From Nymphaea colorata (Eukaryota > Streptophyta > Magnoliopsida > Nymphaeales > Nymphaeaceae): a DNA stretch of 42,762 nucleotides. Below are positions 32,205 to 42,762 of this stretch, in pieces (positions within the stretch are counted from its first letter, which is position 1; each line of letters starts with the position of its first letter). A program made the translations under genes and the position numbers. The notes under the pieces are model-generated. The model did no database searches. It saw only the letters and a list, made by a program, of their open reading frames with translations, and was not told where the DNA came from. Location: NCBI RefSeq assembly GCF_008831285.2, contig NC_045145.1:22214040-22256801 (forward strand). Direction: 5' to 3'.

Positions 32205-33145
32205 CCCCAGAAAAGGGCTCACCCATACATAAAGAAAAATTGTTCAAGTTATTCAAACTCTAATGGTGAATCCATGCTCTAAGAATGTTAGATTCCTGGA
32301 GGTCATTGTCCTGTTGATTTGAGTTGAAGATTTAATGTATGTGTCATAAGGGTCATCTACCCTTAGCTTCTACTGGCCAATCGCCAGCTGCTCTAGCTAC
32401 AGCCAATCAAACCTGTTGGGTCCTAGTGAACTTTTCCACTGTGTGGTGGAATTTATTTCATATAATGCTCCCCATGTGCACATTTAATGCAACATTGCCC
32501 AAATAAGAGCTAAATATGAGTGTGTCACGGTAGTAGGAGCCGTAACTTATTGCCATTTTCCCCTTAAGGTGACGCATAAGCTGCCTTAATTGTAGAAAGC
32601 TATCTTTAAGAGCTTGCTGAGGACTCGAAACCTGTTAAAAGTACTTATTTCTTGCTTAACGTTCTAATTCTGATACATAAACGACATACCTTATGAGTTT
32701 TGCTTAGTAGTGTGAACCCTTTATGCAATGTTATTCGGGCTATAACTTTTTTATTAAGTTGCTTCCTTTTAAGAAAGATAAAAAGTAAAAGCATAAAATG
32801 TGACTGATAATATGTTGTAAGTTGCTAGATAGTCATTGGACGGCTAAAATATGAAAATTGCCAGCTAGCTAGTGAATGTTTTTTGGATTATCAAAGATTT
32901 AAAGTTTCACCGAGAAACCCATAAAATGTTGATAAAACTAGCAAAATCTGTTACTACAGTATGAACTGGCACCAACACCCTGTCGTAAACAACGATTTGT
33001 AAATTTTTGTACAACCGGCAAAATAGGGCAGGTTCAGTAAAGACAGCAGCAGTCGTTGGTTCGAATATTACCCAAAACATTGAACAAGTTAAATGCTTGT
33101 ACAAATGCTTTTGCGAGGTGCTATGTAAAGTCGATAGTGTCACTA
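32205..33145. repeat. Large segmental duplication, copy B
   Basis: Partner of 29786-31260, about 2.42 kb away, same orientation. It is shorter by one internal repeat run. Confidence 0.8.
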
Positions 33146-33849
33146 TAAGCAGCTAGCGCATGTTATAGATAGCCAAAGCCATTAATGGTCTCTTGAATGG
33201 ATGCCGCCTAAGTGGTTGCCTAAGGTCCACTAGAGTTGCATTTAGCAAAGAGCCCATGTGGTTGATTAAACCTATTAACATGGTATAATACAAATGCTCA
33301 ATACGTGAAAGTTACTTATGTAAGTGACCTGCAATATATACGTAAAATAAAACGTCTCGAAAGTGTGAAGGATCCCAACTGTAGCTTTGGGTCATTTATT
33401 TCTGCTGTCATGGAACATCTTGTCCCACTCGCAGGGCGTCTTAGGCAGGCGCTTCTGACAAGGAGGGCCCCGATTGGTAAAAAAAACCCACAACTCCTTG
33501 GAGTTATCCCGCGCTTGGAAGGAGGAGTAGGAAAAGGATCAACCATTATATTACAGTCCACGTGACTGATGGATCCTCGAAATTAATTTCCAACTACACC
33601 ATCGAGCAACCCAACTGGTGTCGGCAGCTCCAGCATAAGTTGTCTTAATTATTTGGATGGGGCTGACATTATGTTTGAATGTTTGAATAGAAGGGCAAAA
33701 GAAAAAAAGAAAAAAAAAGATGAAAGGAAAAGAAAGGTATGTAAATGACCAACTTATTGTGTATATATATACATATATACACACTCATAATCAAATCCTA
33801 GTATCAATTGACGAACTTATTGTGTATATTTATATATATACACAATCAT

Positions 33850-34255
33850 TGTTCCCCTTTGTCTGGGAGTCTGTACAGTCCTTTGCTTTGTTTTGCATTG
33901 TGCTTCCTTTGCTTATGTTGAGTCATTTGCTTATGCATGTTTACTTGTAAGGGAGTACCCTCCCACTGGTCTAAATGTCAAGTATTGGGATTTCTTGTTT
34001 TGGGTGGTCGACATGGGAATCCTGTAAGAGGCCTCAGCCATCCTACATAAGTAAAGTTGAGATCATTCTCCTTACTTATCTTTCTCGTGATGTACTAATT
34101 TTCTAAGCGAATACATTGCGAGATTTCTTTATTCGCAAACATTCTTTATACACTTGTTTTCTCAAACTACTTTTGCGCCCCGTTCGGTGGTTCGAAGGCT
34201 TGCGGCAATCAGGTTTTTGCCGTGCCGCACGGGCCGAAGTTGTCAGTCCGTGACA
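33850..34255 (+). repeat. 5' LTR of chromovirus
   Basis: TGTTCCCC...CCGTGACA, 406 bp, matching 38896-39302. Confidence 0.95.
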
Positions 34256-34257
34256 AC

Positions 34258-34273
34258 TGGTATCAGCGCCAGG
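34258..34273 (+). other. Chromovirus primer binding site
   Basis: TGGTATCAGCGCCAGG, two bases after the LTR, matches initiator Met-tRNA with one change from the usual AGAGC. Confidence 0.85.
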
Positions 34274-34416
34274 TTCGACAATCTGGGGAACCGGTTGGAT
34301 AGCGATTGTTGATCGAAAGAGACCTCCGACGATCGCTGATCGAAGAGGAAGAAGCCCTGGCGATTCAATACAATCTACGAAGTGCCAATGGCAAGGGGGT
34401 AGCCCATTCTGACGAG

Positions 34417-37400
34417 ATGGGTACATCCCAGGGTCAGGAAGACCTGATCGAGATGGTGAACAAGCTGGCTACTGACGTAACTACTCATGAAGAAGCGTTG
34501 GGTAATGCAGCTGGGTCCTTCGGGAAAATGAAGGACGAGATGAAGGTACTTCGGGAACAAATGGCCGACCTAGTGGCCATGAATCGGGCACTGACTGACA
34601 CAGTGACCGCGTTACAGGCTGAAGTCAAGGAACTTCAGGTAAAGAACCGCACACTACAGCGACAAATCTCTGTAGGTGGAGGTGACGATCGGCCAGCGAG
34701 GGTCGACGTTCAGAGACCAGCTAAATACAATGGAACTCGGGATAGTCGAGTGATCGACAACTTTTTATTCCAAGTGGAGTATTACCTGGACTTGCAAGAC
34801 GTTATGGGGGACAACCTTCAAGTCAAGACTGCGGCTATGTTGCTAGAGGGCGATGCTGTGGCATGGTGGAGAAGGAAAAGGTTCAACATTCAAAAGGGGA
34901 TCTGCACAATAGACACTTTCGATGATTTTCAACGAGAGTTAAGAACTTACGCGACACGCCATGCCTATCGGATGGTTGGTGAATTGAAACATACCGGATC
35001 CTTGCGAGATTACGTGAGGGCCTATCAAAGGCTGATGTTAGATGTGCCAGATATGCAAGAACAAGATAAATTGAACTGGTTTATTTTGGAACTTCAGTTG
35101 TGGGCACAGTCCGAAGTGGAAAGGAGTAATCCAGAGACCTTGGAGGATGCTTATGTGGTAGCAGAACGTTTGGTTGATACTCAACGCAAGAGCTACACTA
35201 ACGCCTTCAAGCCGTCGAGGAAGCCTGACCATGGAGGAAAGAAAGATGATCGAAGGGAACAGAAAGATGAACCATCAACTCAGCGCCAAGTCGAAAGAAG
35301 AACTTTCTTTCGCAGAAACGACAACTCTCAGAATAGAGTGTTGAAATGTTGGTTTTGTGATGACAATCACTTAGGAAGGCAATGTCCAAAGCGTGGAAAC
35401 AGGGACAATCAAGCAAGCTCTTCAAGGCAATCTGCTAATGCGGTACAAGGTGAAAAAGGGGAAGGACCAAAGGTCGGTGCACTTCAACTTCTGAACACCA
35501 TAAAAAGGAAGGAAAAAGTGAAGGTGACAGCGACACCTTCTAACGATCTTATGTACTTGGAAATCCTGGTAAATGGAAGGTTTACCCTGGCTATGGTAGA
35601 CACGGGAGCCACACATAACTTTGTCTCAGTTGAAGAGGCGAAGAGACTAGGCCTAACCCTTGAGAGGGGAGAGTTACACATGAAGGCGGTGAACTCAGAG
35701 GCCAAACCCATCCACGGAGTGGCCCGGGATGCGGTTGTGAAGATTGAGGGTTGGTCAGGAATGGCCAACTTCTCGGTGGTCCCGATGGATGATTTCCAGA
35801 TGATCCTAAGCATGGAGCTCCTCAGTACTGCGAAAATTGTCCCAATGCCGCACCTACACAGTATCAGTATCATGGATGAGAAGTCCCCTTGTATGGTTCG
35901 AGTAAAGTCGATAAAGAGGGATAAGGGCAAAGCCGCAATGATATCTGCCCTTCAGTTGAAGAAAGGCCTCAAGCACCGCAAAGAGACGTACTTGGTGGCA
36001 ATCAGGGAAGTGACTAATGACTCCCCTGGTTTGGTCCCAGAGGCGCTTGCACCTGTCTTAACGGAATTCACAGGAACAATGCCTGCGGAGCTCCCTAGAC
36101 GGCTGCCACCTCGACGTGAGGTGGATCATGCCATCGAACTCCTTCCTGGTGCCAAACCCCCGGCAATGGCACCATATCGAATGGCCCCTGCAGAATTAAG
36201 AGAACTTCGACGACAGTTGGACGAGATGCTAGCTGGAGGTATAATCAGACCTTCCAAAGCTCCTTTTGGTGCACCAGTGTTATTCCAAGCGAAGCATGAC
36301 GGCTCCAAAAGGCTATGTGTGGATTATCGAGCGTTGAACAAGGTAACGTGAAGAACAAGTACCCCTTATCTTTGATTGCAGATCTGTTTGATCAACTAGG
36401 CAAAGCTCAAGTGTTTTCCAAGTTAGACCTCAGATCAGAATATTGGCAAGTTTGGATTGTTGATGGCGACGAGCCTTTGAATTCTTGGTAATGCCGTTCG
36501 GGTTGACGAATGCCCCAGCCACTTTTTCGACTCTAATGAATAAGATATTCTATCCGTACTTAGATAAGTACGTGGTAGTCTATCTTGATGACATTGTAGT
36601 GTACAGCAGCTCCATGAGGGACCATGTGGAACACTTGCGAACAGTGTTCAACATATTGGAGGAAAACGAACTCTATGTGAAGCGCGAGAAGTGCCTATTT
36701 GGCCAATCGAAAATCAATTTTCTCGGTCACATTGTGGAAAAAGGTCAGCTGCGAATGGACACAGAAAAGGTGAGGGCAATTCGAGACTGGAAACCGCCAA
36801 CCAATGTACCGAAACTACGTTCTTTTCTCGGTTTGGCGAATTACTATCGACGATTCATTGAGGGGTATTCTTTGATAACTGCGTCTCTCACTGATTTGTT
36901 AAAGAAAAACCGAACTTGGGCTTGGGAAGAGCTCGAAGAAGATGCCTTCGACAAGTTGAAGAGGGCCCTGACGCAGGAGCTTGTGCTCAGGTTGCCCGAC
37001 TACACAAGGAAATTTGAAGTCCACACGGATGCATCAGATTTTGCCATTGGTGGAGTTGATGCAGGAAGGTCATCCAGTTGCCTATGAGAGTCGGAAGCTG
37101 AAAGACGCGGAGCGACGATACTCCTTGCATGAAAGGGAAATGACGGCCATTATTCATTGTCTTTGCACATGGAGGCATTACTTATTGGGGTCCCTCTTCG
37201 TGGTAAAGACTGATAATGTAGCTATAAGCTACTTCCAAACTCAAAAGAAGTTGAGTCTGAAGCAAGCTCGATGGCAGGAATTCCTTGCAGAATTCGATTT
37301 TGCCTTGGAATACAAGGCAGGGAAGACAAACGTCGTAGCCGATGCACTGAGTCGAAAGACGGAGTTGGCAGCTACCCGGACAGCATCATCCGAAGCGCAA

Positions 37401-38879
37401 CTCGAGGGTGCTCTTCTCGGGCGGATTCGAGAAGGCATGAAGCAGGACCCAGTGGCCAAGCACTTGGTCGAAACAACGGAGGCGGGAAAGACGCGACGAT
37501 TCTGGCTACAAGATGGACTTTTGATGGCAAAGGGTGGATGAGTGTTCGTGCCTAAATGGGGCAATCTCCGACGAGAGTTGCTGAAGGAGTGTCATGACTC
37601 GTTGTGGGATGGCCATCCTGGCCAGGAGTGGACACTGGCACTGCTTGAACGTGACTACTACTGGCCACAGATGCGCGACGATGTTGAAGCATATGTGAAA
37701 ACATATTTGATCTGTCAGTAGGACAAGAGAACAAACCAGAAGCCTGCCGGTCTCCTGGAGCCTCTTCCTATTCCAGAACGTCCTTGGGAATGCCTCTCCA
37801 TGGACTTCATCGTCAGCTTGCCCAAAGTTGATGGCTTCAACTCCATCCTTGTGGTTGTGAATAAATTTTCAAAGTATGCCACCTTCATCCCAGCCTCTAA
37901 AGAATGTCCCGCAGAAAAGACAGCCGAGTTGTTCGTGAAGCATATTGTCAAGCATTGGGGCGTGCCGAAAAGCATTGTTGACGCTCGCTTCACAGGGAAA
38001 TTTTGGCGCGAAGTATTTCGTTTGTTGGGTTCGGATTTATTATTCTCAACAAGTTTCCACCCTCAAACGGACGGCCAAACTGAACGAATCAACGGATTGT
38101 TGGAACAATACCTTCGACACTATGTCAGTGCGAATCAGAATCAAAAGGATTGGGTGAAATTGTTGGATGTAGCTCAATTTTGCTACAATTTGCAGAAGAG
38201 CGAGTCTTCTGGACATAGTCCATTCGAAATAGTCACTGGACAACAACCGTTGATGCCGCATACCCTTGCAGCCCAAGAAAAGGGAAGACCCACTTTTGCC
38301 TACCAGTTCGTTCGCGATTGGCAGGACCATACGGAAATGGCTAAGGCGTTCTTACACAAGGCCGCAAAAAAGATGAAAAAGTTTGCAGATCGGAATCGAA
38401 GGCCAATGGAATTCCGAGTGGGTGATCAAGTCCCCGTAAAGCTCTATCCTGATCGCACGGGCATTTTCCGTGGTCGACACAGGTCATTGATACGCAAGTA
38501 TGAGGGACTCTTCACAGTGCTGAAGAGAATCAGAAAGCTAACCTACAAGCTAGAATTGCCGCCAGACTTTAAGGTGCATTCAGTGTTCCATGTTTGTAAC
38601 CTGAATCCCTTCTATGTCGATGAGGAAGACCCCGAGCGAAGCGTTCCAGAACGAGACCCGATCCTGCAGCGTGCCCCGCCGACCAAGCGAGCGGCGGACC
38701 GTCGGATGGAAGAGATTCTTCGGCACAAGACAAACTATTTGGGGGAGCCGAAGAAGTACCAAGTGAAGTGGATAGGCGAACACAACCCCACCTGGGAGTA
38801 TGCATTCCGCATGAAGCAGCGCTACTCGCTGGAAGTCGAGGCCTATCATGAAACTGCTGGCGCCGAGGACGGCGCATAA
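34417..38879 (+). pseudogene. Chromovirus gag-pol polyprotein (disrupted)
   Basis: The frame is open from 34306 but the first ATG is at 34417. Order: coiled-coil gag N-terminus, gag core (AAMLLEGDAVAWWRR), short zinc knuckle CWFCDDNHLGRQC (three not four residues before His), protease AMVDTGATHNFV, RT from PAELPRRLPPRREVDH through [14 protein letters not shown], active site YLDDIVVY and FLGHIVEKG, RNase H ([21 protein letters not shown]), integrase (HDSLWDGHPG, CLSMDFIVSLP, HPQTDGQTERIN) and chromodomain RRMEEILRHKTNYLG with YQVKWIGEHNPTWEY. Damage: one-base loss at 36349; ~30-bp loss between GDEP and EFLVMPFG near 36477; frameshift near 37060; TGA 37539; TAG 37719. In integrase the usual VSDRDxRFTG is reduced to IVDARFTG, removing one candidate catalytic Asp. 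Confidence 0.94.
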
Positions 38880-38895
38880 CTTGAAGGGGGGAGCC

Positions 38896-39302
38896 TGTTC
38901 TCCTGTGTCTGGGAGTCTGTACAGTCCTTTGCTTTGTTTTGCATTGTGCTTCCTTTGCTTATGTTGAGTCATTTGCTTATGCATGTTTACTTGTAAGGGA
39001 GTACTCTCCCACCGGTCTAAGTGACAAAGTATTGGAATTTCTTGTTTTGGGTGGTCGACATGAGAATCCTGTAAGAGGCCTCGGCCATCCTACATAAGTA
39101 AAGTCGAGATCATTCTCCTTACTTATCTTTCTCGTGATGTACTAATTTTTCAAGCGAATACATTGCGAGATTTCTTTATTCACAAACATTCTTTATACAC
39201 TTATTTTCTCAAACTACTTTTGCGCCCCGTTCGGTGGTTCGAAGGCTTGCGGCAATCAGGTTCTTGCCGCGTCGAACGGGCCGAAGTTGTCAGCCCGTGA
39301 CA
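38896..39302 (+). repeat. 3' LTR of chromovirus
   Basis: TGTTCTCC...CCGTGACA, 407 bp, followed by the ATCAT duplication. Confidence 0.95.
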
Positions 39303-39437
39303 ATCATAATCTGATCTGTAAGTGAGTCAGCACTGCCTTATCCAACTTGTGAAGCCACCGCAGATTGGTCTTCTTCTTCTTCTTCTTTTTTTTTTTTTTC
39401 AATTAGTTTGAGTCATGATGAAATCACACTTTTATGC

Positions 39438-39753
39438 TATGTTTGGATGAAGGGAAAGAGAAGAAAAATAATGGATGGAAGGGAAAGAAAGGAAAAGGAA
39501 AAGGAAAAGGAAGAGAATAAGGAGAGAAAGGAAAAAAAGGACAGAAAATGATCATCCATTCCTTTTCCTTCCAATCTGTCCATTTTTGAATGGATTGAAA
39601 TTACATTAAAAACTCATTTCCTTCACTTCCATTTTCTTTTTTTTCCCTTGGATCCAAATACAATTATTAGTTTTCCCTTCCTTTCCCTATATATTAATTA
39701 ATCATAAATACCTTTCTTTCTATTATTTTTCCTTCATATCCCTCCATCCAAAT
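39438..39753. mobile_element. MITE-like element with imperfect terminal inverted repeats
   Basis: The start TATGTTTGGATGAAGGGAAA and the end (reverse complement TATTTGGATGGAGGGATATG) form imperfect inverted repeats. The interior has purine-rich and pyrimidine-rich halves (GGAAAAGG versus CCTTTTCC) able to fold on each other. About 316 bp. No clear target duplication was identified, so family and exact ends are uncertain. Confidence 0.55.
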
Positions 39754-39889
39754 AGGCTGTTAGGTTAAGAGCTACATTGTTGCTAGTCCTACAGTTGGCA
39801 TAAAGCCTCAAGACGAGCACCTCTGCCTGGACAAGTGTAAGGGTTTTGTTCACACAAGCAAAATTATTGTCCAAGACGCGTTTAATAGT

Positions 39890-40080
39890 ACTTATTTTCT
39901 GTGAAGAATTTAACGCTAATTTATACACTAGTGTGAACCCTTTATTCGATTAGACATAACTTTTTGACCTTGCTTCCTTTTACGACTCACTTTCAGATAT
40001 GAATTGCTTGGATAGCTTTAACCAATCACCTACTGTTGCCACTTACTTTGGCTCTATATAACTTGAATGATTTGATAAGA
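39890..40080. repeat. Dispersed copy of the 30.2-32.8 kb repeat unit
   Basis: GTGTGAACCCTTTAT, TTGCTTCCTTTTA and ATAACTTGAATGATT recur from copies A and B (30225-30445, 30610-30792, 32640-32780). This shows the unit lies on both sides of the chromovirus. Confidence 0.65.
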
Positions 40081-40510
40081 TGAAGAAAGGAAAAAAAAAC
40101 TGGTGACAAAGTTATAAGATCTGACAAATAATATTCAGGAGTCGTTCTAACGCAAGGTATTACTAATTGACGTCTTACGTGCTCAAGTTTTATCTAATAT
40201 TATAAAGAGCACAACTTTTTTTATGATGAAAATCAGGTAGATTATTTTTTCATTTTGTATCACTAAAAAAATGAAAAATGTGCATTTCATCATTAAAAAC
40301 TGTGATCAAACTGGTGATGAAAAATGCTCTTTTTTGCAATAGTTTTCAGCCCAAAAAAGAAACTGAGGCTAAAAGTAGGTGGCTGATATAATATATATGG
40401 CGGTGGGAAATTCTTTGGCGTTGACTCAAGCCCTGGAAATGGGTGTTGATCCTTATGGGCTAGATTGATATATAATCATTTTCTCAAGTGGGTATTGAGC
40501 TACCCGTGAA

Positions 40511-40515
<5 letters not shown>

Positions 40516-40590
<75 letters not shown>
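40516..40590. repeat. (TA)n microsatellite, ~75 bp
   Basis: Uninterrupted TA repeat. The tyrosine/isoleucine minus-strand ORF across it is an artefact. Confidence 0.97.
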
Positions 40591-40593
<3 letters not shown>

Positions 40594-40674
40594 AGGAGAG
40601 TTTTTTTCAAAAAGTGGGATCATTTGGACGGTTAGATTTATGTTCATCGGATGGCTCCAACTAATGGTGTCATC

Positions 40675-40868
40675 AGGGGCGGAGGGAAGGGAGCCGCCTA
40701 GGCTATGGCTCCACCTTCACGAATGAAAACAAAAATTATATTGAAAAAAATAAAATATTTTAATTGTGTTATGTATTTTTGGGATTTGAATTCAAGTTGA
40801 TCATGCTCGGATCCAAAGGTTGAACTCCGCCGGCTCGCTCCTGAAAAAAATCCTGGCTCCGTCCCTAA
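40675..40868. mobile_element. hAT-like MITE with 8-bp target duplication
   Basis: The 194-bp element starts AGGGGCGGAGGGAAGGGAGC and ends TGGCTCCGTCCCTAA, giving short inverted ends (GGGGCGGAG / CTCCGTCCC). The flanks GTGTCATC (40667-40674) and GTGTCGTC (40869-40876) are an 8-bp duplication with one change, as hAT elements make. No coding capacity. Confidence 0.75.
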
Positions 40869-40972
40869 GTGTCGTCCGCTTCTTTCTATATTCCATTTAC
40901 CGTTTTTTAAGAGATGAAAGAAAGGCTTATTGAACAACAACTTCTACTGCCCGATGGACGTCATGACTGCAT

Positions 40973-41041
40973 GATCAAGATCGACCCTTGATTTCAATAG
41001 AGAGGGATCAAGATCGACCTTTGATTTCAATAGAGAGGGAA
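40973..41041. repeat. 33-bp tandem duplication
   Basis: GATCAAGATCGACC(C/T)TTGATTTC... is present twice with a single difference. Confidence 0.9.
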
Positions 41042-41044
41042 GGG

Positions 41045-41658
41045 AGGCGCAAGGGAGAACGCACAGTTCGACCCTTTTATTTATTTTTTTTCTTTTTTTG
41101 CCGTTTTTCAAGACAAGGTCCAAACAGGAATTTTGCTTTCATCCACCCATTGCATATCTCGACCATGATGAACCTTTCACTCAGTCCAATTTGAGCACCT
41201 CAAAATAATAAACTATCTATTATGATGAACCAATGATATTGATTAAATAGTTTGGATGATTTTGAAAAGCTAGAGTCAATATTCTAAACCATCAAACATT
41301 CTTAGACAATGTATAACATCCAACAAAATAGTAAAAAGTATCATGAGAGAAAGTATATCTAAATCATATTCTAACATAATGGAGAAAAGTTAGACCATTT
41401 ATTTTAAAATACTTATTTTTCCGTGTTTTTTAGCATATTATTTTGACTGTTTTTTTATTTATTCATATATATGATTGATTGGGTTTGCTAAAAACAGCGG
41501 AAAGCTGATCAGCTAAAATGGCATGCATATGATCGCAGAATCAAAGCCTATATACAGTTATACACATGTAGAAGGAGTCGAAGACAACCCTAAGACAAGC
41601 CTAAAGGCTGAAACCTTAATCTCTTGTGATAAGCAGCAGGAGCAGCTTCATCTTGAGC
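41045..41658. other. AT-rich stretch, no gene seen
   Basis: Only short ORFs and T- or A-rich runs; nothing recognised on either strand. Confidence 0.5.
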
Positions 41659-41720
41659 ACCCACAAAGAAACAAAGTTCACATTAGTTACACCCACAAAG
41701 AAACAAAGTTCACATTAGTT
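41659..41720. repeat. 32-bp tandem duplication
   Basis: ACCCACAAAGAAACAAAGTT plus CACATTAGTT is repeated exactly twice (41659 and 41691). Confidence 0.92.
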
Positions 41721-41930
41721 ATGATTGGTTTGATGGCCACAGGACACTTGTGTCTTGTTTACTGGATTTTTTTATCAAACGCTGTTTACAAGATAGGCTG
41801 AACAGAACGGACACTCGACAGGAGCTATCCGAACTAACCCTCAAAACAGCCTAGACAGGACACGCTTCCCGCCCTCGAGCTCTCTCCTTCTCCTCCGTCG
41901 CTCCCCCTTCTCTCTTCCGAGTCTCCCCCT

Positions 41931-42046
41931 CACCCGTCTCTCCCCCTTCTCTCTTCTTCCCCTTCGCACTCGGAATCCTCCGCCCAACTCACCCGTCTCT
42001 CCCCCTTCTCTCTTCTTCCCCTTCGCACTCGGAATCCTCCGCCCAA
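41931..42046. repeat. 59-bp CT-rich tandem duplication
   Basis: The unit CACCCGTCTCTCCCCCTTCT...CCTCCGCCCAA starts at 41931 and 41990, in essentially identical copies, within a CT-rich stretch that begins near 41860. Confidence 0.9.
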
Positions 42047-42762
42047 GAGGGCCAAGGCCAGGATCTTCAGGTGCCTCGGCCAGTCAGTCACCGAACTAGC
42101 GTCAATGGCCGGGGCAGCAGTCTGCAGTGGCTCTCCCTTAATCTCCCCGACCAGCTCCTGTTCCGCGAGCACGTGCTCCTCAGATTATATTGTGGACTAC
42201 TGAGACGGCGAGCTTCCGACAGATTCTCTCGGTTCTGGTGATTCTCCTAGAACAGAAGGCCCGACACCAAATTCAGTGTTTCTCTCATTTTTCCTTGTAA
42301 TTTCTTTTACTAAAGCTTGAGAAACTGTTACCCATTCATTTTTTGAGATGAAATCAGCATGAGCTAAAACTTCTGTGTTCTTTCTTTTTTTCCTTCTGAA
42401 ATTTTGCTCCCTTTCGCCCTTTTCCTGTTGGAGCAATGAAATTGATTTTCTGATCATTTATTCCATCTTCTTACTCGTTCGTCTTCTTGTTCTTGATGGT
42501 GAAAATGGAACAAGAGGGTGTTGAAAGGGGTGGAAATTTTCCTATCAAACTGTGGTTTTCTCAAATTTGGAAAAGTTCTTTTTCTTAAAACCAGGAAAAC
42601 AAAAGTTCCCACTTCAACTTCAAAAAGTTCATATGCTAGAAGAAACTAAAATATGAAAGAACTGACAAAATAACATATGCGAAACAAATGTCGATAAGAG
42701 AAACATGTTTTGTTCCTAAAATCATCAAATGACCATGAGAACAGGACAATAGATTGAATGGA
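42047..42762. other. Possible 5' region of an unrecognised gene
   Basis: CT-rich sequence up to 42046 resembles a plant 5' UTR. It is followed on the plus strand by a small ORF (ATG 42105, stop 42201; MAGAAVCSGSPLISPTSSC, 32 residues) with a transit-peptide-like Ser/Ala composition. On the minus strand two 80-86 codon frames (41930-42172, 42197-42457) lack known domains. A multi-exon gene continuing past 42762 is possible but no splice structure can be supported. Confidence 0.25.

Larger units (their letters stand above)
33850..39302 (+). mobile_element. Ty3/gypsy chromovirus, complete but inactivated
   Basis: 5,453 bp with LTRs 33850-34255 and 38896-39302. It has a perfect 5-bp target duplication ATCAT (33845-33849 and 39303-39307), a Met-tRNA-type PBS at 34258 and a purine tract (GAAGGGGGGAG) just before 38896. 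gag, protease, RT, RNase H, integrase and a C-terminal chromodomain are in gypsy order. About 20 LTR differences are seen by eye in ~407 bp. Two in-frame stops, frameshifts and a small RT deletion make it non-autonomous. Confidence 0.95.

Noticed and set aside
33305-33565. Possible BAHD acyltransferase fragment (MEHLVPLAGRLRQ)
   Set aside because: One short motif resembles the PLAGRL region of BAHD enzymes, but flanking residues do not follow the family and no HXXXD motif is present.
40453-40647. 64-codon minus-strand ORF of repeated Tyr-Ile
   Set aside because: Translation of the (TA)n microsatellite.

Overview
This window is nuclear DNA of a flowering plant; the lineage cannot be fixed from sequence alone. 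The evidence is a plant PLS-class pentatricopeptide repeat (PPR) gene, a CC-NBS-LRR (NLR) resistance gene, Ty1/copia and Ty3/gypsy elements with plant-type tRNA primer sites, a plant mobile domain (PMD), and a nuclear copy of plastid atpH. Only two host genes look intact, both on the minus strand: the PPR gene (1-1745, C-terminus cut by the window edge) and a single-exon 896-residue CNL gene (23916-26606).

Layout. 1-1745: PPR gene. 2112-5176: small non-autonomous LTR retrotransposon whose only sizeable ORF (ATG at 3839) carries a diverged FHA-like domain, probably captured from a host gene. 5177-14303: decayed Ty3/gypsy element of the giant-LTR Tat/Ogre type. It has a PMD reading frame, RNase H and integrase remnants and no recognisable gag, protease or RT; its 3' LTR is about 3.7 kb and full of tandem repeats, and its 5' LTR is truncated at a junction with the preceding element. 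14304-15220: remnant of a copia RT, then a PPR gene fragment with its 5' flank. 15221-20543: minus-strand Ty1/copia element with paired 516-bp LTRs and a 5-bp target duplication, inserted in the last codons of a duplicated NLR 3' fragment (20544-20806). That fragment is joined directly to plastid atpH (20807-21013). 21367-22640: very decayed copia pol. 22654-22914: another PPR fragment. 23916-26606: the intact NLR.

26607-33849 is intergenic, made of diverged segmental duplications (including a second copy of the NLR 5' flank near 31.6 kb), CACTA-like subterminal repeats, a 24-bp-arm hairpin and microsatellites. 33850-39302: a complete but inactivated chromodomain-bearing Ty3/gypsy element (chromovirus) with a perfect ATCAT target duplication. 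39303-42762: two MITE-like elements, a 75-bp (TA)n tract, short tandem duplications and a CT-rich stretch that may be the 5' part of an unrecognised gene.

How it fits together. A PPR-NLR neighbour pair appears to have been duplicated: sequence 5' of the PPR gene recurs near 15.0 and 23.2 kb, twice next to PPR debris and NLR 3' ends. Retrotransposons and a plastid insertion then broke up the copies. The PPR protein would act in mitochondrial or plastid RNA processing and the NLR in intracellular immune sensing; no operon-like cooperation is implied. The most unusual items are the FHA-carrying LTR element, the PMD-carrying gypsy element and the atpH insertion fused to the NLR fragment.
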